A stretch of 64,000 bases of DNA from Arthrobacter crystallopoietes (GCF_017603825.1 NZ_CP072014.1:3410001-3474000), one strand, 5' to 3'; shown: positions 46,699-56,502, counted from the first letter of the stretch. Notes: generated by a model not told the origin, from the letters alone. Program-made: numbers and translations.

Positions 46699-48268
46699 CG
46701 TCTTCTTCCGATGCCCCGCTTCCGGCGTGGTGCTTGTAATTGACGGATTCGGTCCAGATGCCGGCCTTTCGCTCGGCTTCCAGCTCCGCGCGTGCAGCAG
46801 CCCGGGCGTCCTTGCGCTCCTGCTGGTCCTGGCGCTTCTGGCTGCGCGTGGGACGGCTGCTGAAGTCGTCGAGCCGGATATCGGTCCCGCGTGGTGCCCC
46901 GGCCAGCAGCTCGGCGCCGCCCATCATGGTTGGCTCCCAGTCGAAGACAACGGCGTCGTCTTCGCCGATGACCACAGTGGATCCCGGCACGGCTCCGGCC
47001 TTGAAGAGTTTGTCCTCGACACCCAGTTTGGCAAGGCGGTCCGAGAGGTATCCCACGGCCTCGTCATTATTGAAGTCGGTCTGCTTGACCCAGCGCTCTG
47101 GCTTTTCGCCGAGCACGCGGTACAGCGGCTCGAGGTTCTTTTCTTCCTTGCGGATGATGAACCCGGCCTCGTTGACGGCCCTCGGCCGCAGGACAACCTT
47201 GACCGGTGCCGGCTTGGCTGCCGCCTCCTGACGTGCCGCTGCGACGATGTCCGCCATGGCAAAGCTCAGTTGGCGCAGTCCCTCGTGGCTGACCGCGGAG
47301 ATTTCGAAGACTTTGTAGCCGCGCTTCTCCAGTTCGGGCCGGACGAACTCCGCCATATCCTTGCCGTCGGGCACATCCACCTTGTTCAGCGCCACCAGCC
47401 GGGGCCGCTCGTTCAAGGGCACGACGGCGCCGTCGGCACCGGCGTAGCTGAGGTCGACGGCGTAGGCCGCCAGTTCCGCCTCGATGGTCTCCAGATCAGA
47501 GATCGGGTCGCGGTCGGCTTCCAAGCTGGCGCAGTCGAGAACATGTACCAGGGCAGCGCACCGCTCCACGTGACGCAGGAATTCGTGGCCTAGGCCCTTG
47601 CCTTCGCTGGCACCGGGGATCAGTCCGGGCACATCGGCGACGGTGAAACGCACGTCGCCGGCCTGGACTACGCCCAGGTTCGGCACCAATGTGGTGAACG
47701 GATAGTCGGCGATCTTCGGCCGCGCGGCGCTCAGGGCCGCAATCAGGCTCGACTTACCGGCCGAGGGGAAGCCCACCAGCGCGATATCCGCCACGGTCTT
47801 CAGCTCCAGCACGATGTCGCGCTCGTCGCCCGGTACACCCAGCAGGGCAAAGCCGGGGGCCTTGCGCTTCTGCGAGGACAGCGAGGCATTGCCCAGCCCG
47901 CCCTGGCCACCGGCCGCCGCCACGTACTCGGCGCCTTCGCCGATGAGGTCGGCCAGCACTTCGCCGTCCTTGGTCTTGACCACGGTGCCGTCCGGGACAG
48001 GCAGGATCAGCGTTTCGCCGTTGCTGCCGTGGCGCATATCGCCCTTGCCGAAGTCACCGTTGCTGGCGTGCCGGTGCGGTGCGTGGTGGTAGGACAGCAG
48101 GGTGGTGGTCTGCGAGTCGACCCGCAGGATGACGTCTCCGCCGTTGCCACCGTTGCCGCCGTCCGGGCCGCCCAACGGCTTGAACTTTTCACGCTTGACG
48201 GAAACACAGCCGTGGCCCCCGGTTCCACCGGATACATGCAATACAACCCGGTCAACGAAAGTTGCCAC
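46688..48268 (-). CDS. obgE: Obg-family GTPase (CgtA)
   Basis: The 526-residue protein acts in 50S ribosome assembly and growth control. It has the Gly-rich Obg fold ([17 protein letters not shown], then [14 protein letters not shown]), a GTPase domain with G1 [11 protein letters not shown]3 DVPGLI and G4 NKVD, and an OCT domain after a linker. A charged C-terminal extension ([20 protein letters not shown]) follows. Order rplU-rpmA-obgE is conserved in bacteria. Confidence 0.97.
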   Translation of the reverse strand: MATFVDRVVLHVSGGTGGHGCVSVKREKFKPLGGPDGGNGGNGGDVILRVDSQTTTLLSYHHAPHRHASNGDFGKGDMRHGSNGETLILPVPDGTVVKTKDGEVLADLIGEGAEYVAAAGGQGGLGNASLSSQKRKAPGFALLGVPGDERDIVLELKTVADIALVGFPSAGKSSLIAALSAARPKIADYPFTTLVPNLGVVQAGDVRFTVADVPGLIPGASEGKGLGHEFLRHVERCAALVHVLDCASLEADRDPISDLETIEAELAAYAVDLSYAGADGAVVPLNERPRLVALNKVDVPDGKDMAEFVRPELEKRGYKVFEISAVSHEGLRQLSFAMADIVAAARQEAAAKPAPVKVVLRPRAVNEAGFIIRKEEKNLEPLYRVLGEKPERWVKQTDFNNDEAVGYLSDRLAKLGVEDKLFKAGAVPGSTVVIGEDDAVVFDWEPTMMGGAELLAGAPRGTDIRLDDFSSRPTRSQKRQDQQERKDARAAARAELEAERKAGIWTESVNYKHHAGSGASEEDDES

Positions 48269-48343
48269 GTTTATCTCCTTTTACTTCAGGTGATCCCGGT
48301 TCACACCGGATGTGCCCATCAGTGATTCTAGTCTGGTTAAACA

Positions 48344-48376
48344 CCAGTGAGGCGGACCCGCGGCCCGCCTCACTGG
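48344..48376 (-). terminator. Hairpin between rpmA and obgE
   Basis: Perfect 12-base arms CCAGTGAGGCGG and CCGCCTCACTGG with a 9-base loop, followed on the minus strand by a TGTTT stretch. It probably limits read-through from the abundant ribosomal protein genes into obgE. Confidence 0.72.
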
Positions 48377-48398
48377 AAAGCTGAATTACTGCCGAAAA

Positions 48399-48662
48399 TT
48401 ACTCGGCAGCTGCTGCAGCAACGATGTTCACAACGCGGCGTCCGCGGCGAGTACCAAACTCAACCGCGCCGGCCTCGAGGGCGAACAGGGTGTCGTCGCC
48501 GCCACGGCCGACGTTGGCGCCCGGGTGGAAGTGGGTGCCGCGCTGGCGGACGATGATTTCACCAGCGGAAACAACCTGGCCGCCGAAGCGCTTTACGCCC
48601 AAACGCTGAGCGTTGGAATCGCGACCGTTGCGAGTGGAGCTCGCACCTTTCTTATGTGCCAT
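48399..48662 (-). CDS. rpmA: 50S ribosomal protein L27
   Basis: The 87-residue protein shows the L27 start [20 protein letters not shown] and the [20 protein letters not shown] core. Its N-terminus reaches toward the peptidyl transferase centre. No N-terminal cleavage extension as in Firmicutes. It lies 55 bases after rplU. Confidence 0.98.
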   Translation of the reverse strand: MAHKKGASSTRNGRDSNAQRLGVKRFGGQVVSAGEIIVRQRGTHFHPGANVGRGGDDTLFALEAGAVEFGTRRGRRVVNIVAAAAAE

Positions 48663-48717
48663 TTGCTATGCCTACCTTTTGTGTCTATGGAAACTGTTGG
48701 AAGCCTGCCGACCGCAA

Positions 48718-49026
48718 TTACGCGATGGAGGTGACCTTGACCTTGGTCAGTTCGGAACGGTAGCCCTGGCGCTTCTTGTAGCCGGTCTTGTTCTTGAACT
48801 TCTGGATGACAATCTTCGGCCCGCGAAGATTCTCAATGATCTCTGCAGTGACCTTGACCTTGGCCAGCTCATCAGCTGCGGAGGTGACCTTGTCGCCATC
48901 GACCAGGAGCAGCGCGGGCAGCTCGAAGGTGCTACCGGCTCCACCGGGGACGCGGTCAAGGGTTACGAGGTCTCCAACGGAAACCTTTTCTTGGCGGCCG
49001 CCTGCGCGGACAATCGCGTACACCAC
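48718..49026 (-). CDS. rplU: 50S ribosomal protein L21
   Basis: The 102-residue protein shows [37 protein letters not shown] and [20 protein letters not shown], the L21 signature at the C-terminus. The GTG at 49026 gives the normal family length and sits about 9 bases after GAGAGAAG. A GTG four codons upstream is too close to that site. It is transcribed from a promoter near 49160 with a leader of roughly 125 bases. Confidence 0.96.
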   Translation of the reverse strand: MVYAIVRAGGRQEKVSVGDLVTLDRVPGGAGSTFELPALLLVDGDKVTSAADELAKVKVTAEIIENLRGPKIVIQKFKNKTGYKKRQGYRSELTKVKVTSIA

Positions 49027-49157
49027 TTGGGAACTCACTTCTCTCGACGTTTAATACAGTTATGCGCTTTGAATACAGGCGGTAAAAGGATGCCTGCCAG
49101 CACTGTGCAGTGACGCCTACGGGATTTACCCTTCGAAGGCGTTCGCACCGAAGATCA

Positions 49158-49187
49158 AGATTACGCTATTTGCGCTACGTCCTGCAA
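49158..49187 (-). promoter_or_regulatory. Putative rplU promoter
   Basis: On the minus strand TTGCAG (49182-49187) and TAATCT (49158-49163) are 18 bases apart, upstream of rplU and after the thiD-tenA stop. Position fits a dedicated promoter for rplU-rpmA. Confidence 0.4.
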
Positions 49188-49248
49188 ATGGCGACCCCGG
49201 CGGCGCGCCGCGGAACTGCACTGTTGCCTCTGCCACACCGGCCGTCAC

Positions 49249-50724
49249 TTATGCATAGAGCCTCGGCGCATCGAAAAAGTGGAGCTCATAGCGCGCCGAA
49301 TGCTCGAAGGCGGCCATCATCCGTTCGCGTTCCTGCTCCGGCAGCTGCTGGGCAGCCGCGTCCATGATTGCCACGGCCTGCCGGGTGGCATCCGCAAATT
49401 CCTCGTCCGCATAGGTCTCGATCCAGGCACCGTAAGGATGGCCCGCGGCGCCGACGGACTTGTACCGGCCATACAGTTCACCGCCTACATGGGCGTACAG
49501 CCAGTAGCAGGGGACCACGGCGGCTACCAGCTCCGCGTAGCTCCCCGCGGCGCTGACGGCCAGCAAGTGGTCCACGTACGCCTTGGTGACCGGCCCCTGT
49601 TCCGGCCGGACGTCGCGGCCGGCGAGCCATTCCCGGTGCAGCTGTGCCTCGACTTCGATGCAGTTATGCGCGCCCTTGGCCCAGAACAGCTTTTCCTGCT
49701 CGGTGGGCGCCAGGGCGCTGGCACGCGCCAGTGCCCGCGAGTAGCCATTAAGGTAGCGCGCGTCCTGGGCCAGGTAGTAGTCGAACTGCGATTCGCCCAG
49801 GGTCCCCGCCGCGAGCGACCGCACAAAATCCAGTTCCATGATCTCCGCCCGGATGTCGGCAGTGCGTTCCCAGACTTCCGTGCTGAACCGGCCCGCCGGA
49901 CGCGGCGTGTGCTGATGGAAATGGTGGATGGGCCCGCTGCCCTTCCCGACCTCCAGCTCGTCAGCGCGCACCAGCGCGCCGAACAGCCACTCCTTGACCT
50001 CTTTGAGCGACTCCGTCCAGTCCCCCGTCCTGGCCTGCACGGTCGCCATCGCCGCCGAGAGCGAGCAGCCGGTCCCGTGGGTGTTTTTCGTCGGCACCCG
50101 CCCGGAGCGGAATTCAACGACCTCGCCGGCCAGCCGGCCGTTCACATCCACCAGCGCATCGGGACAGTCCTCCGCAGGCAGGTGTCCGCCCTTGACCAGA
50201 ACCATGACGTCATGCCTGCGGGAGAGCTCCCTCCCCTGCGCCAGCGCCTCCTGCCAGTCGGCGGCGGGCTCGGCACCGAGCAGCACCGCCAGCTCGGGCA
50301 GGTTCGGCGTCACGAGGTGTGCCTGGTTGAGCAGCCGGCGCAGCGCTTCCTCTGCTTCCGCTGCCAGCAGCCGGTCGCCGCTGGTGGCCACCATCACCGG
50401 GTCCAGAACAACGACGGCGGGGCCCACCTCGGCGAGCCAGCGGCCTACCGTTCCAATCACCTCGCTGTCGCCAAGCATGCCGATCTTCACCGCATCGATG
50501 CAGACATCGTCGCTGACCGCAGTTAGCTGCTCGGCGAGGAACGATGGCGGCGGTGTATGGACGGAGCGGACGCCCTGCGTGTTCTGGGCCACGAGCGCGG
50601 TCACCGCGGCCATACCGTAGCCGCCGTTCGCCGCGATGCTCTTCAAGTCCGCCTGGATCCCGGCGCCGCCGGACGGATCGGTCCCTGCAATGCTCAGCAC
50701 TCTGGGGGTGGTTCGAATGGTCAT
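49249..50724 (-). CDS. thiD: ThiD-TenA fusion (HMP kinase / thiaminase II-type salvage)
   Basis: The 491-residue protein joins two thiamin enzymes. Residues 1-270 are the ribokinase-like HMP/HMP-phosphate kinase ThiD (RVLSIAGTDPSGGAGIQADL, VLDPVMVATSG, and FVGTRP-like KNTHGTGCSLSAA). From about residue 280 a TenA domain follows (EIMELDFVRSLAAGTLGESQ, FDYYLAQDARYLNGYSRALA), with the active-site Cys in VVPCYWLYAHVG. TenA salvages the pyrimidine from degraded thiamin and ThiD phosphorylates it, so the fusion makes metabolic sense. GGAG precedes the ATG at 50724; a TPP riboswitch lies upstream. Confidence 0.93.
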   Translation of the reverse strand: MTIRTTPRVLSIAGTDPSGGAGIQADLKSIAANGGYGMAAVTALVAQNTQGVRSVHTPPPSFLAEQLTAVSDDVCIDAVKIGMLGDSEVIGTVGRWLAEVGPAVVVLDPVMVATSGDRLLAAEAEEALRRLLNQAHLVTPNLPELAVLLGAEPAADWQEALAQGRELSRRHDVMVLVKGGHLPAEDCPDALVDVNGRLAGEVVEFRSGRVPTKNTHGTGCSLSAAMATVQARTGDWTESLKEVKEWLFGALVRADELEVGKGSGPIHHFHQHTPRPAGRFSTEVWERTADIRAEIMELDFVRSLAAGTLGESQFDYYLAQDARYLNGYSRALARASALAPTEQEKLFWAKGAHNCIEVEAQLHREWLAGRDVRPEQGPVTKAYVDHLLAVSAAGSYAELVAAVVPCYWLYAHVGGELYGRYKSVGAAGHPYGAWIETYADEEFADATRQAVAIMDAAAQQLPEQERERMMAAFEHSARYELHFFDAPRLYA

Positions 50725-50802
50725 GGCTGCTCCGTTGCTGCTCAGGGCGGAACACGCACGGCAGAACTCCACGCTGGCCAGCCAGCGGCCCGAAGACTGC
50801 AG

Positions 50803-50884
50803 CGACATCCCTCCGCCAGTCCTAACTGGTTCAGGTTCAACGGGTCTCAAATCTCAGCCGGCCAGTCGCCGGCACCCCGTGTCA
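50803..50884 (-). promoter_or_regulatory. TPP riboswitch (THI element)
   Basis: The minus strand carries the THI-box hallmarks in order: ACGGGGTGCCGG, the invariant GCTGAGA, ACCCGTTGAACCTGAACCAG, and GGCGGAGGGATG. It lies about 80 bases ahead of the thiD-tenA start and should shut expression when thiamin pyrophosphate is high. Confidence 0.93.
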
Positions 50885-50905
50885 CTGCTGCCAGCCTAAT
50901 GCATC

Positions 50906-50940
50906 AGGGGCGGTCCTTTCGACATGAAAGGACCGCCCCT
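50906..50940 (-). terminator. Hairpin after rne
   Basis: Perfect 15-base arms AGGGGCGGTCCTTTC and GAAAGGACCGCCCCT with a 5-base loop, 30 bases after the rne stop and just before the TPP element. No good T run follows, so it may act as a weak terminator or an mRNA 3'-end stabiliser. Confidence 0.65.
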
Positions 50941-50969
50941 GTTTCCAGCAGCAATTACTTAGTGCTGGA

Positions 50970-53900
50970 TCAGAGTTCCGACGCAGGAACTCCCACTCCG
51001 AGAATGACCGGCGGCACCGGAGTCTTCTTCTCGGCACCAGGCTTAGCCGCCGCTTCATCACGGCCCGCCGACGCATCGGCGCCGCCCGCGCCGGAGACCG
51101 GCTGAACTGCCGGGGCAGCCTTCGCGGACTGCTCCATGCCGTCCCGCTGCTCAATGGGCGCTTGATTCGCTGCTCCCTGGGGGCTGCTTGCGGCACGACG
51201 ACGGCGGCCGCGGCGTTCCGGTACCGCCGTCACTTCAGGTTTTGCCTCCGGTTCCGGTTGCGGTTGCGGTTCCGCTTCCGGCTCCGGTTCCGTGACGATC
51301 CCCGGGCTGACCTTGTTGAAGGCATCCGTCAGGCTTGCAAGAGTCAGGACCGGCTCTTCGCGGGCAGCCACCGGGCTATGTTCAGCGCGGGGCAGCACAA
51401 CCTTTTCGCCGTTAATGGTCAGGACCGGAGCCTCGGAGGTGGCAGCCGGTTCTGCCTTGCGGGCCGCCTCGTGTTCCTCCGCCTCATGGGCGGCGTGGGT
51501 TGCCGCGGCAATGGACGCCAGTGCGGCACGCGCCGCCTGGGCCTTGGCTTGCCGCTCGGCGTCGTCCTCATGCTCCGGTTCCACAACCGCGTCAGGAGCG
51601 GAGGGCGCGCCCCCCTGGTTGTTCTGGCTCTTGCTCCGGCGCTTTTCGCTGCGGGACGGCTTCTCCGGCCGCCCCGGCTTTTCGGCGCGCACATGGTGCT
51701 GATGGTGCTCGGCAGCCACCGCGGCACGACGATGCTCCAGCGGTTCATCATGGGTGACTACGCCGCGGCCGCCGCAATGTTCGCAGTTCTCGCCGAAGAC
51801 CTCCAGCAGCCCGGTACCCATCCGCTTGCGCGTCATCTGGACCAGGCCCAGGGACGTGACTTCGGCTACCTGGTGCTTGGTCCGGTCCCGGCCCAGGCAT
51901 TCGACCAGGCGGCGCAGCACCAGATCGCGGTTGGCCTCGAGCACCATGTCGATGAAGTCGATGACGATGATGCCCCCGATGTCGCGCAGCCGCAGCTGCC
52001 GGACTACCTCCTCGGCCGCTTCCAGGTTGTTCTTGGTGACGGTCTCTTCGAGGTTGCCGCCGGAGCCGGTGAATTTGCCGGTGTTGACGTCGACCACGGT
52101 CATCGCTTCGGTGCGGTCAATGACCAGCGACCCGCCCGATGGCAGGAAGACCTTGCGTTCGAGGGCCTTGTGGATCTGCTCATCGATCCTGTTGGCCGTG
52201 AAGATGTCATCGGCGCCGGTCCACTTCTCCAGCCGGTCCACGAGGTCCGGTGCCACGTACGTCACGTAGGCCTCGATAGTGTCCCAAGCCTCTTCACCGG
52301 ACACGATGAGCTTCGAGAAGTCCTCGTTGAAGACGTCGCGGACCACCTTGATGGTCAGGTCAGGCTCGGCGTAGAGCAGTTCCGGCGGCAGCGTCTTGTT
52401 GGAGGTCGACTTACGTTCGATCCCTTCCCACTGCGCGCGAAGCCGGTTGATGTCGTTCATCAGCTCTTCTTCGCTGGCGCCTTCGGCCGCGGTGCGGACA
52501 ATGACGCCGGCGCCCTCGGGAACATGTTCCTTCAGGATCTTCTTGAGCCGGTTGCGCTCCACGTCAGGCAGCTTCCGGGAGATGCCGGTCATGGAACCGC
52601 CGGGCACGTAGACGAGGAAGCGTCCGGGCAGCGAGATCTGGCTGGTCAGGCGTGCGCCCTTGTGACCTACCGGGTCCTTGGTGACCTGCACGAGCACCGA
52701 GTCGCCGGACTTCAGCGCGTTCTCGATTCGGCGGGGCTGGCCCTCCAGATGCGCGGCTTCCCAGTTAACCTCACCGGCGTACAGCACGGCATTGCGGCCG
52801 CGCCCGATGTCGACGAATGCGGCTTCCATGCTGGGCAGCACGTTCTGGACCTTGCCGACATAGACGTTGCCGATCAGGGAGTCCTGCTGCGTCTTGGACA
52901 CGAAATGCTCGGCCAGCACGCCGTCTTCGAGGACGCCGATCTGGATCCTGTCATCGCGCTGGCGGACAATCATCTGGCGGTCCACGGATTCACGACGGGC
53001 CAGGAACTCTGCCTCGGTAATCACCTGGCGCCGCCGGCCGGTTTCGCGCGATTCACGCCGGCGCTGTTTCTTGGCCTCGAGGCGGGTCGAGCCCTTCACC
53101 GAGGAGACACGGTCGCTCGGCGGGGTCTCGCTGACCGGACGCGGAGCGCGTACGCGGGTCACGGTGTTGGGCGGATCGTCGTCCTGCCCGCCGGTAAGTT
53201 CGAGGTCCTGGTCGCCGCGGCGCCGACGACGACGGCGGCGGGCAGTTACGCCGTCGCCGGACTCCGTCGGGGCTTCTTCGGCACCTTCACCCTGGGTCTC
53301 TGGCTCGGTCTCGGTGCCGGTTTCCACTGCGTCTGCACGGTTCCGGCCCTTGCTCCGGCGGTTCCGGCGGCTGCGTCGGCGGCCGCCTTCTTCATCTTCG
53401 TCAGCCTCTTCCTCGGCAGCGGCCGGACGGGCAGGGCGGACAGCGGTCAGGTCCGGTGCGTGGAAGAGCACCTGTACGGGTGATTCGGGGACGGCGAAGG
53501 GGCTCAGCACTGCTGGCTCGTTGACCTCTTCCGCCTGTTCCTCTACCGCCGGAGCAGTCTCGGGCCCCTGGCCGGATACCGGCCCTGCGGCAGACGGCGC
53601 TGTGGCGGGCGAATCCGCGGGGGACGCATCCGGTTCGGTTGCGGCGGGGCTCTCCTGCGTTGCCTTCGAAGCGGCCGTCCGGCGGGCACGAGTGCGGGTA
53701 CGCGTGGCGGGCTCGGCGGTTTCGACGGGCTCCACACCGGTGTCGGTGCCAGCGGCGGTGGTGCCCGCAGCGACGTCGGCCTCCGTACCAGCGGCATCCG
53801 ATGCCGCTTCAACGACGGCTTCCTGCGGGGGTGTGCCTGCTGCGCTGTCCGCGGCAACCTCCGGTGTTTCGGTGCGGGGCTGTGCCTTCCTGCGCTTGCG

Positions 53901-54356
53901 CGGCGTCTTGGCCTCGGCTGAGTCGGCCGGTTCTACTGCCGGAACCGTATCGGCAACGGCCATTGCGGGGGGCTCGGTCGGCATAGGCGGCACTGCGACG
54001 CCCGCTGCTGAACCCTCGTCGACCGGTGCCGCTGCCGTCTTGCGGGTCCGTCGCACACGGGTCTTCACCGGTGCCGCTGCGTCTTCCCCGGCGGCCTGTC
54101 CTGCGGTTGCCTCCGACGGCTCCGCTGTGGCATCCGTAGCCGCGGTGGCGGCGGTGCTCTCCGTCCCGACTGTCGGCGCGGCCTCGGTTGTTTCCGCCGG
54201 GGGTTTGCGCCGGGCGCGCGTGGCCCGCTTGACCGGCGCCTTGGCCGTAGGTTCAGTTGCTTTTGGTGCTGCGATTGCGGCGGCGCTGTCTGCGCCCGCC
54301 GCTCCGGGAGTATCCGACTGATCGGATGTTGCCGGGTTTACCTGTTCATTATCCAT
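50970..54356 (-). CDS. rne: Ribonuclease E/G family endoribonuclease
   Basis: The 1128-residue protein starts DNEQVNPATSDQSDTPGAAG. About 420 N-terminal residues are Ala/Glu/Thr-rich with basic KRATRARRKP-like patches and are probably disordered. The catalytic core follows: an S1 domain (NVYVGKVQNVLPSMEAAFVD), the 5' sensor, GGSLVIDRTEAMTVVDVNTG and IGGIIVIDFIDMV (DNase I-like metal site). The Zn-link cysteines are in NCEHCGGRG. A second low-complexity tail follows. Actinobacterial RNase E proteins typically have the core in the middle, as here. It processes rRNA and mRNA. Confidence 0.96.
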   Translation of the reverse strand: MDNEQVNPATSDQSDTPGAAGADSAAAIAAPKATEPTAKAPVKRATRARRKPPAETTEAAPTVGTESTAATAATDATAEPSEATAGQAAGEDAAAPVKTRVRRTRKTAAAPVDEGSAAGVAVPPMPTEPPAMAVADTVPAVEPADSAEAKTPRKRRKAQPRTETPEVAADSAAGTPPQEAVVEAASDAAGTEADVAAGTTAAGTDTGVEPVETAEPATRTRTRARRTAASKATQESPAATEPDASPADSPATAPSAAGPVSGQGPETAPAVEEQAEEVNEPAVLSPFAVPESPVQVLFHAPDLTAVRPARPAAAEEEADEDEEGGRRRSRRNRRSKGRNRADAVETGTETEPETQGEGAEEAPTESGDGVTARRRRRRRRGDQDLELTGGQDDDPPNTVTRVRAPRPVSETPPSDRVSSVKGSTRLEAKKQRRRESRETGRRRQVITEAEFLARRESVDRQMIVRQRDDRIQIGVLEDGVLAEHFVSKTQQDSLIGNVYVGKVQNVLPSMEAAFVDIGRGRNAVLYAGEVNWEAAHLEGQPRRIENALKSGDSVLVQVTKDPVGHKGARLTSQISLPGRFLVYVPGGSMTGISRKLPDVERNRLKKILKEHVPEGAGVIVRTAAEGASEEELMNDINRLRAQWEGIERKSTSNKTLPPELLYAEPDLTIKVVRDVFNEDFSKLIVSGEEAWDTIEAYVTYVAPDLVDRLEKWTGADDIFTANRIDEQIHKALERKVFLPSGGSLVIDRTEAMTVVDVNTGKFTGSGGNLEETVTKNNLEAAEEVVRQLRLRDIGGIIVIDFIDMVLEANRDLVLRRLVECLGRDRTKHQVAEVTSLGLVQMTRKRMGTGLLEVFGENCEHCGGRGVVTHDEPLEHRRAAVAAEHHQHHVRAEKPGRPEKPSRSEKRRSKSQNNQGGAPSAPDAVVEPEHEDDAERQAKAQAARAALASIAAATHAAHEAEEHEAARKAEPAATSEAPVLTINGEKVVLPRAEHSPVAAREEPVLTLASLTDAFNKVSPGIVTEPEPEAEPQPQPEPEAKPEVTAVPERRGRRRRAASSPQGAANQAPIEQRDGMEQSAKAAPAVQPVSGAGGADASAGRDEAAAKPGAEKKTPVPPVILGVGVPASEL

Positions 54357-54780
54357 TTATTACTGCACTCCAGCCCCTGGAGGCACCGGCCACATCCCGG
54401 CACCGCCAAGGAAAGTAGCCGGTTATCCTTCGGGCCACGTGGCCACCCGTCACCGGAAGTCCTTGTCGTATCTCCCGAGCTCGCGCCATCTGTGGGGCGC
54501 AGTACACTCAGGGACCAGCGGCGCTTTTCCTAACTACCGCATATATTCTCTTCATCGGTAGGGTCATCTGGCGGATTCCGCAGGGCCCATCCGGATGATG
54601 GGCTCCGACACCGGAAGCATCGCCGACAAACCTGGAAGCCTGTCGCTGGACCGGTAGTGGCATGTGGTTCCATTACCAGCCAAGAGCCATTCTCTCATAT
54701 GGGCCCGGTTTTCGTTATCATTTGGCGCTTCTGCAGCGGTTAGAATCGTCCCAGACATTCCCTGATGGAAGAGGAGCCCG
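54357..54780. other. Divergent promoter region of rne and the VKOR-family gene
   Basis: 424 bases between divergent starts with no gene supported. No canonical promoter pair stands out by eye. The right end has GAAGAGGAGCCCG, the ribosome binding site of the VKOR-family gene. Confidence 0.5.
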
Positions 54781-55437
54781 GTGAACCACCATGCGGCCCA
54801 CGCCGAATCCGGCGCAGAAACCGTCCCGGCCGGACATCGTCCGGACAACGCCGTGGCGGTACATTCGCGGCACAAACCCTTCGCCTGGCTCCTGCTCGCC
54901 ACCGGCGTCGTCGGTTGGATCGCCTCGGCCATCCTTGTCCTGGAGCGGCTGGCCGTCTACGTGGACCCGAGCCACATCACCAGCTGCGACGTCAATCCGT
55001 GGGTGTCCTGCGGTGAAGTCTTCAAGACCTGGCAGGCAGCGCTCTTCGGGTTTCCGAATCCGTTTATCGGGATCGTGGCCTTCGCCGTTCCGATTACGAC
55101 GGCGATGGCGATGCTCGCCGGCGCCCGGCTCCGGCGCTGGTACTGGATCGGTCTGCAGGTCGGCGTGACCCTGGGATTCATTTTCGTGGTCTGGCTGTGG
55201 AGCCAGGCCTTGTTCGACATCTTCATCCTCTGCCTTTACTGCATAGTGGTCTGGGCCATGATGATCCCGATGTTCGTCATGGTCACGGTTCGCAACCTGG
55301 TCCACGGTGTTTTCAAGGCGCCGGCGGGGGTGCTCAAATTCGCCAGTGAATGGGCGTGGACCCTGACGATCATCCTCTGGGTCGCCACTGCGGCCAGTGT
55401 CTTCATCCGCTTTATGAACGTGTTCCTCGGCGGCTGA
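54781..55437 (+). CDS. Vitamin K epoxide reductase (VKOR) family membrane protein
   Basis: The 218-residue protein has about five membrane helices. It carries the VKOR cysteines: a periplasmic pair in SCDVNPWVSCGEV and the active-site CLYC in ILCLYCIVVWAMM. In actinobacteria this protein replaces DsbB and re-oxidises a DsbA-like thiol oxidase, passing electrons to menaquinone; it thus supports disulfide formation in exported proteins. The GTG start is placed by AGAGGAG. No fused thioredoxin domain is present. Confidence 0.93.
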   Translation: MNHHAAHAESGAETVPAGHRPDNAVAVHSRHKPFAWLLLATGVVGWIASAILVLERLAVYVDPSHITSCDVNPWVSCGEVFKTWQAALFGFPNPFIGIVAFAVPITTAMAMLAGARLRRWYWIGLQVGVTLGFIFVVWLWSQALFDIFILCLYCIVVWAMMIPMFVMVTVRNLVHGVFKAPAGVLKFASEWAWTLTIILWVATAASVFIRFMNVFLGG

Positions 55438-55471
55438 GCCAAGCGGCAGTGACGTGCCGCTCACTCCGTAC

Positions 55472-55515
55472 GGCAAAGGCCGCGCACATCCGTAAGGATG
55501 GGCGCGGCCTTTGCC
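55472..55515. terminator. Bidirectional terminator between the VKOR-family gene and ndk
   Basis: Perfect 14-base arms GGCAAAGGCCGCGC / GCGCGGCCTTTGCC around an inner CATCC/GGATG hairpin. It lies between convergent genes and should serve both. Confidence 0.85.
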
Positions 55516-55545
55516 GTTGCAGCCGGAGACCGGACTGCGGGAGTT

Positions 55546-55962
55546 TCAGCTGAACCAGATACCGATCTCGCGCTCGGCAGACTCCGCAGAATCCGAACCG
55601 TGGACAAGGTTCTGCTGGACCTTCAGGCCCCAGTCACGGCCGAGATCACCGCGGATTGTCCCCGGTGCCGCCGCCGTCGGTTCCGTGGATCCGGCCAACG
55701 AACGGAAGCCCTCGATCACGCGCTGCCCTTCGAAGACTGCTGCCGCAACCGGCCCGCTGAGCATGAACTCCACCAGCGGCTCGTAGAACGGCTTGCCGAC
55801 ATGCTCGGCGTAGTGCTGCTCCAGCAGTTCACGGGTTGCGTTGACCAGTCTCAGCTCGACGAGCTTGTATCCCTTGGCTTCCACCCGGGCCAGGACGGTT
55901 CCGGTCAGCCCGCGGGTCACACCGTCCGGCTTGACCAGTACAAGAGTGCGTTCAACGCTCAC
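55546..55962 (-). CDS. ndk: Nucleoside diphosphate kinase
   Basis: The 138-residue enzyme balances NTP pools. It starts SVERTLVLVKPDGVTRG and has the active-site His in NLVHGSDSAESAEREI, preceded by GTIRGDLGRDWGLKVQQN. The GTG at 55962 is chosen because GAGGAGAAG lies ahead of it; five codons further up are in frame but lack a site. Contains all family motifs at normal length. Confidence 0.97.
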   Translation of the reverse strand: MSVERTLVLVKPDGVTRGLTGTVLARVEAKGYKLVELRLVNATRELLEQHYAEHVGKPFYEPLVEFMLSGPVAAAVFEGQRVIEGFRSLAGSTEPTAAAPGTIRGDLGRDWGLKVQQNLVHGSDSAESAEREIGIWFS

Positions 55963-56031
55963 GTTTCTTCTCCTCAAATAGCTTCAATCTTGGCTCGAAA
56001 GCCCGTTCAATCCTATGCGACGCCGCCGGGG

Positions 56032-56499
56032 CTAGCTTTCTGTTGCCTCCGGGCCAGGTGTTGGCCCTTCCTCCGGGTGTGCCTGTTCCCATTCGGCTTG
56101 TTCGGCGTCGCGCTGGGCATTCTCCCGGTCCAGCCGCATCCCCGTCCTGACGCCGTACCACCACGTCAGCGCGAACAGCACACCGACGACAAACATCATC
56201 GGCTCGACGATTCCCGTGGCGATGATCAGCAGCTGCAGGATCCAGCCCAGGGCTATTCCGGCCGGCTTGCGGACCAGCGCACAGCAGAGAACCAGCACCA
56301 GGGCCAGCGCAATACCGACACTGAGAATCACCGGCTGCGGGAAGCGGTCTTTGTGCAATCCGAAAGCCACGAGGGTCCCGAAGAATACGACGAAGGCCTC
56401 CAGCAGGAGCACCGTCGAGGCGAACATGACCTTGATGGAACGCCGCTTCTTCGGCATATCCGGACGCCATTCACGTTGTGCTTTTGTCAGTTTTGCCAT
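56032..56499 (-). CDS. DUF4233 membrane protein
   Basis: The 155-residue protein has four hydrophobic helices (VMFASTVLLLEAFVVFFGTL, VILSVGIALALVLVLCCAL, GWILQLLIIATGIV, MMFVVGVLFALTWWYGVR) and a Glu/Pro-rich tail. DUF4233 genes typically lie directly after folC in actinobacteria, as here (3-base gap). Function unknown. Confidence 0.9.
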   Translation of the reverse strand: MAKLTKAQREWRPDMPKKRRSIKVMFASTVLLLEAFVVFFGTLVAFGLHKDRFPQPVILSVGIALALVLVLCCALVRKPAGIALGWILQLLIIATGIVEPMMFVVGVLFALTWWYGVRTGMRLDRENAQRDAEQAEWEQAHPEEGPTPGPEATES

Positions 56500-56502
56500 G
56501 TG

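Noticed and set aside
51162-53483. 773-codon plus-strand frame opposite rne
   Set aside because: Antisense to the RNase E core, whose motifs are unmistakable on the minus strand.
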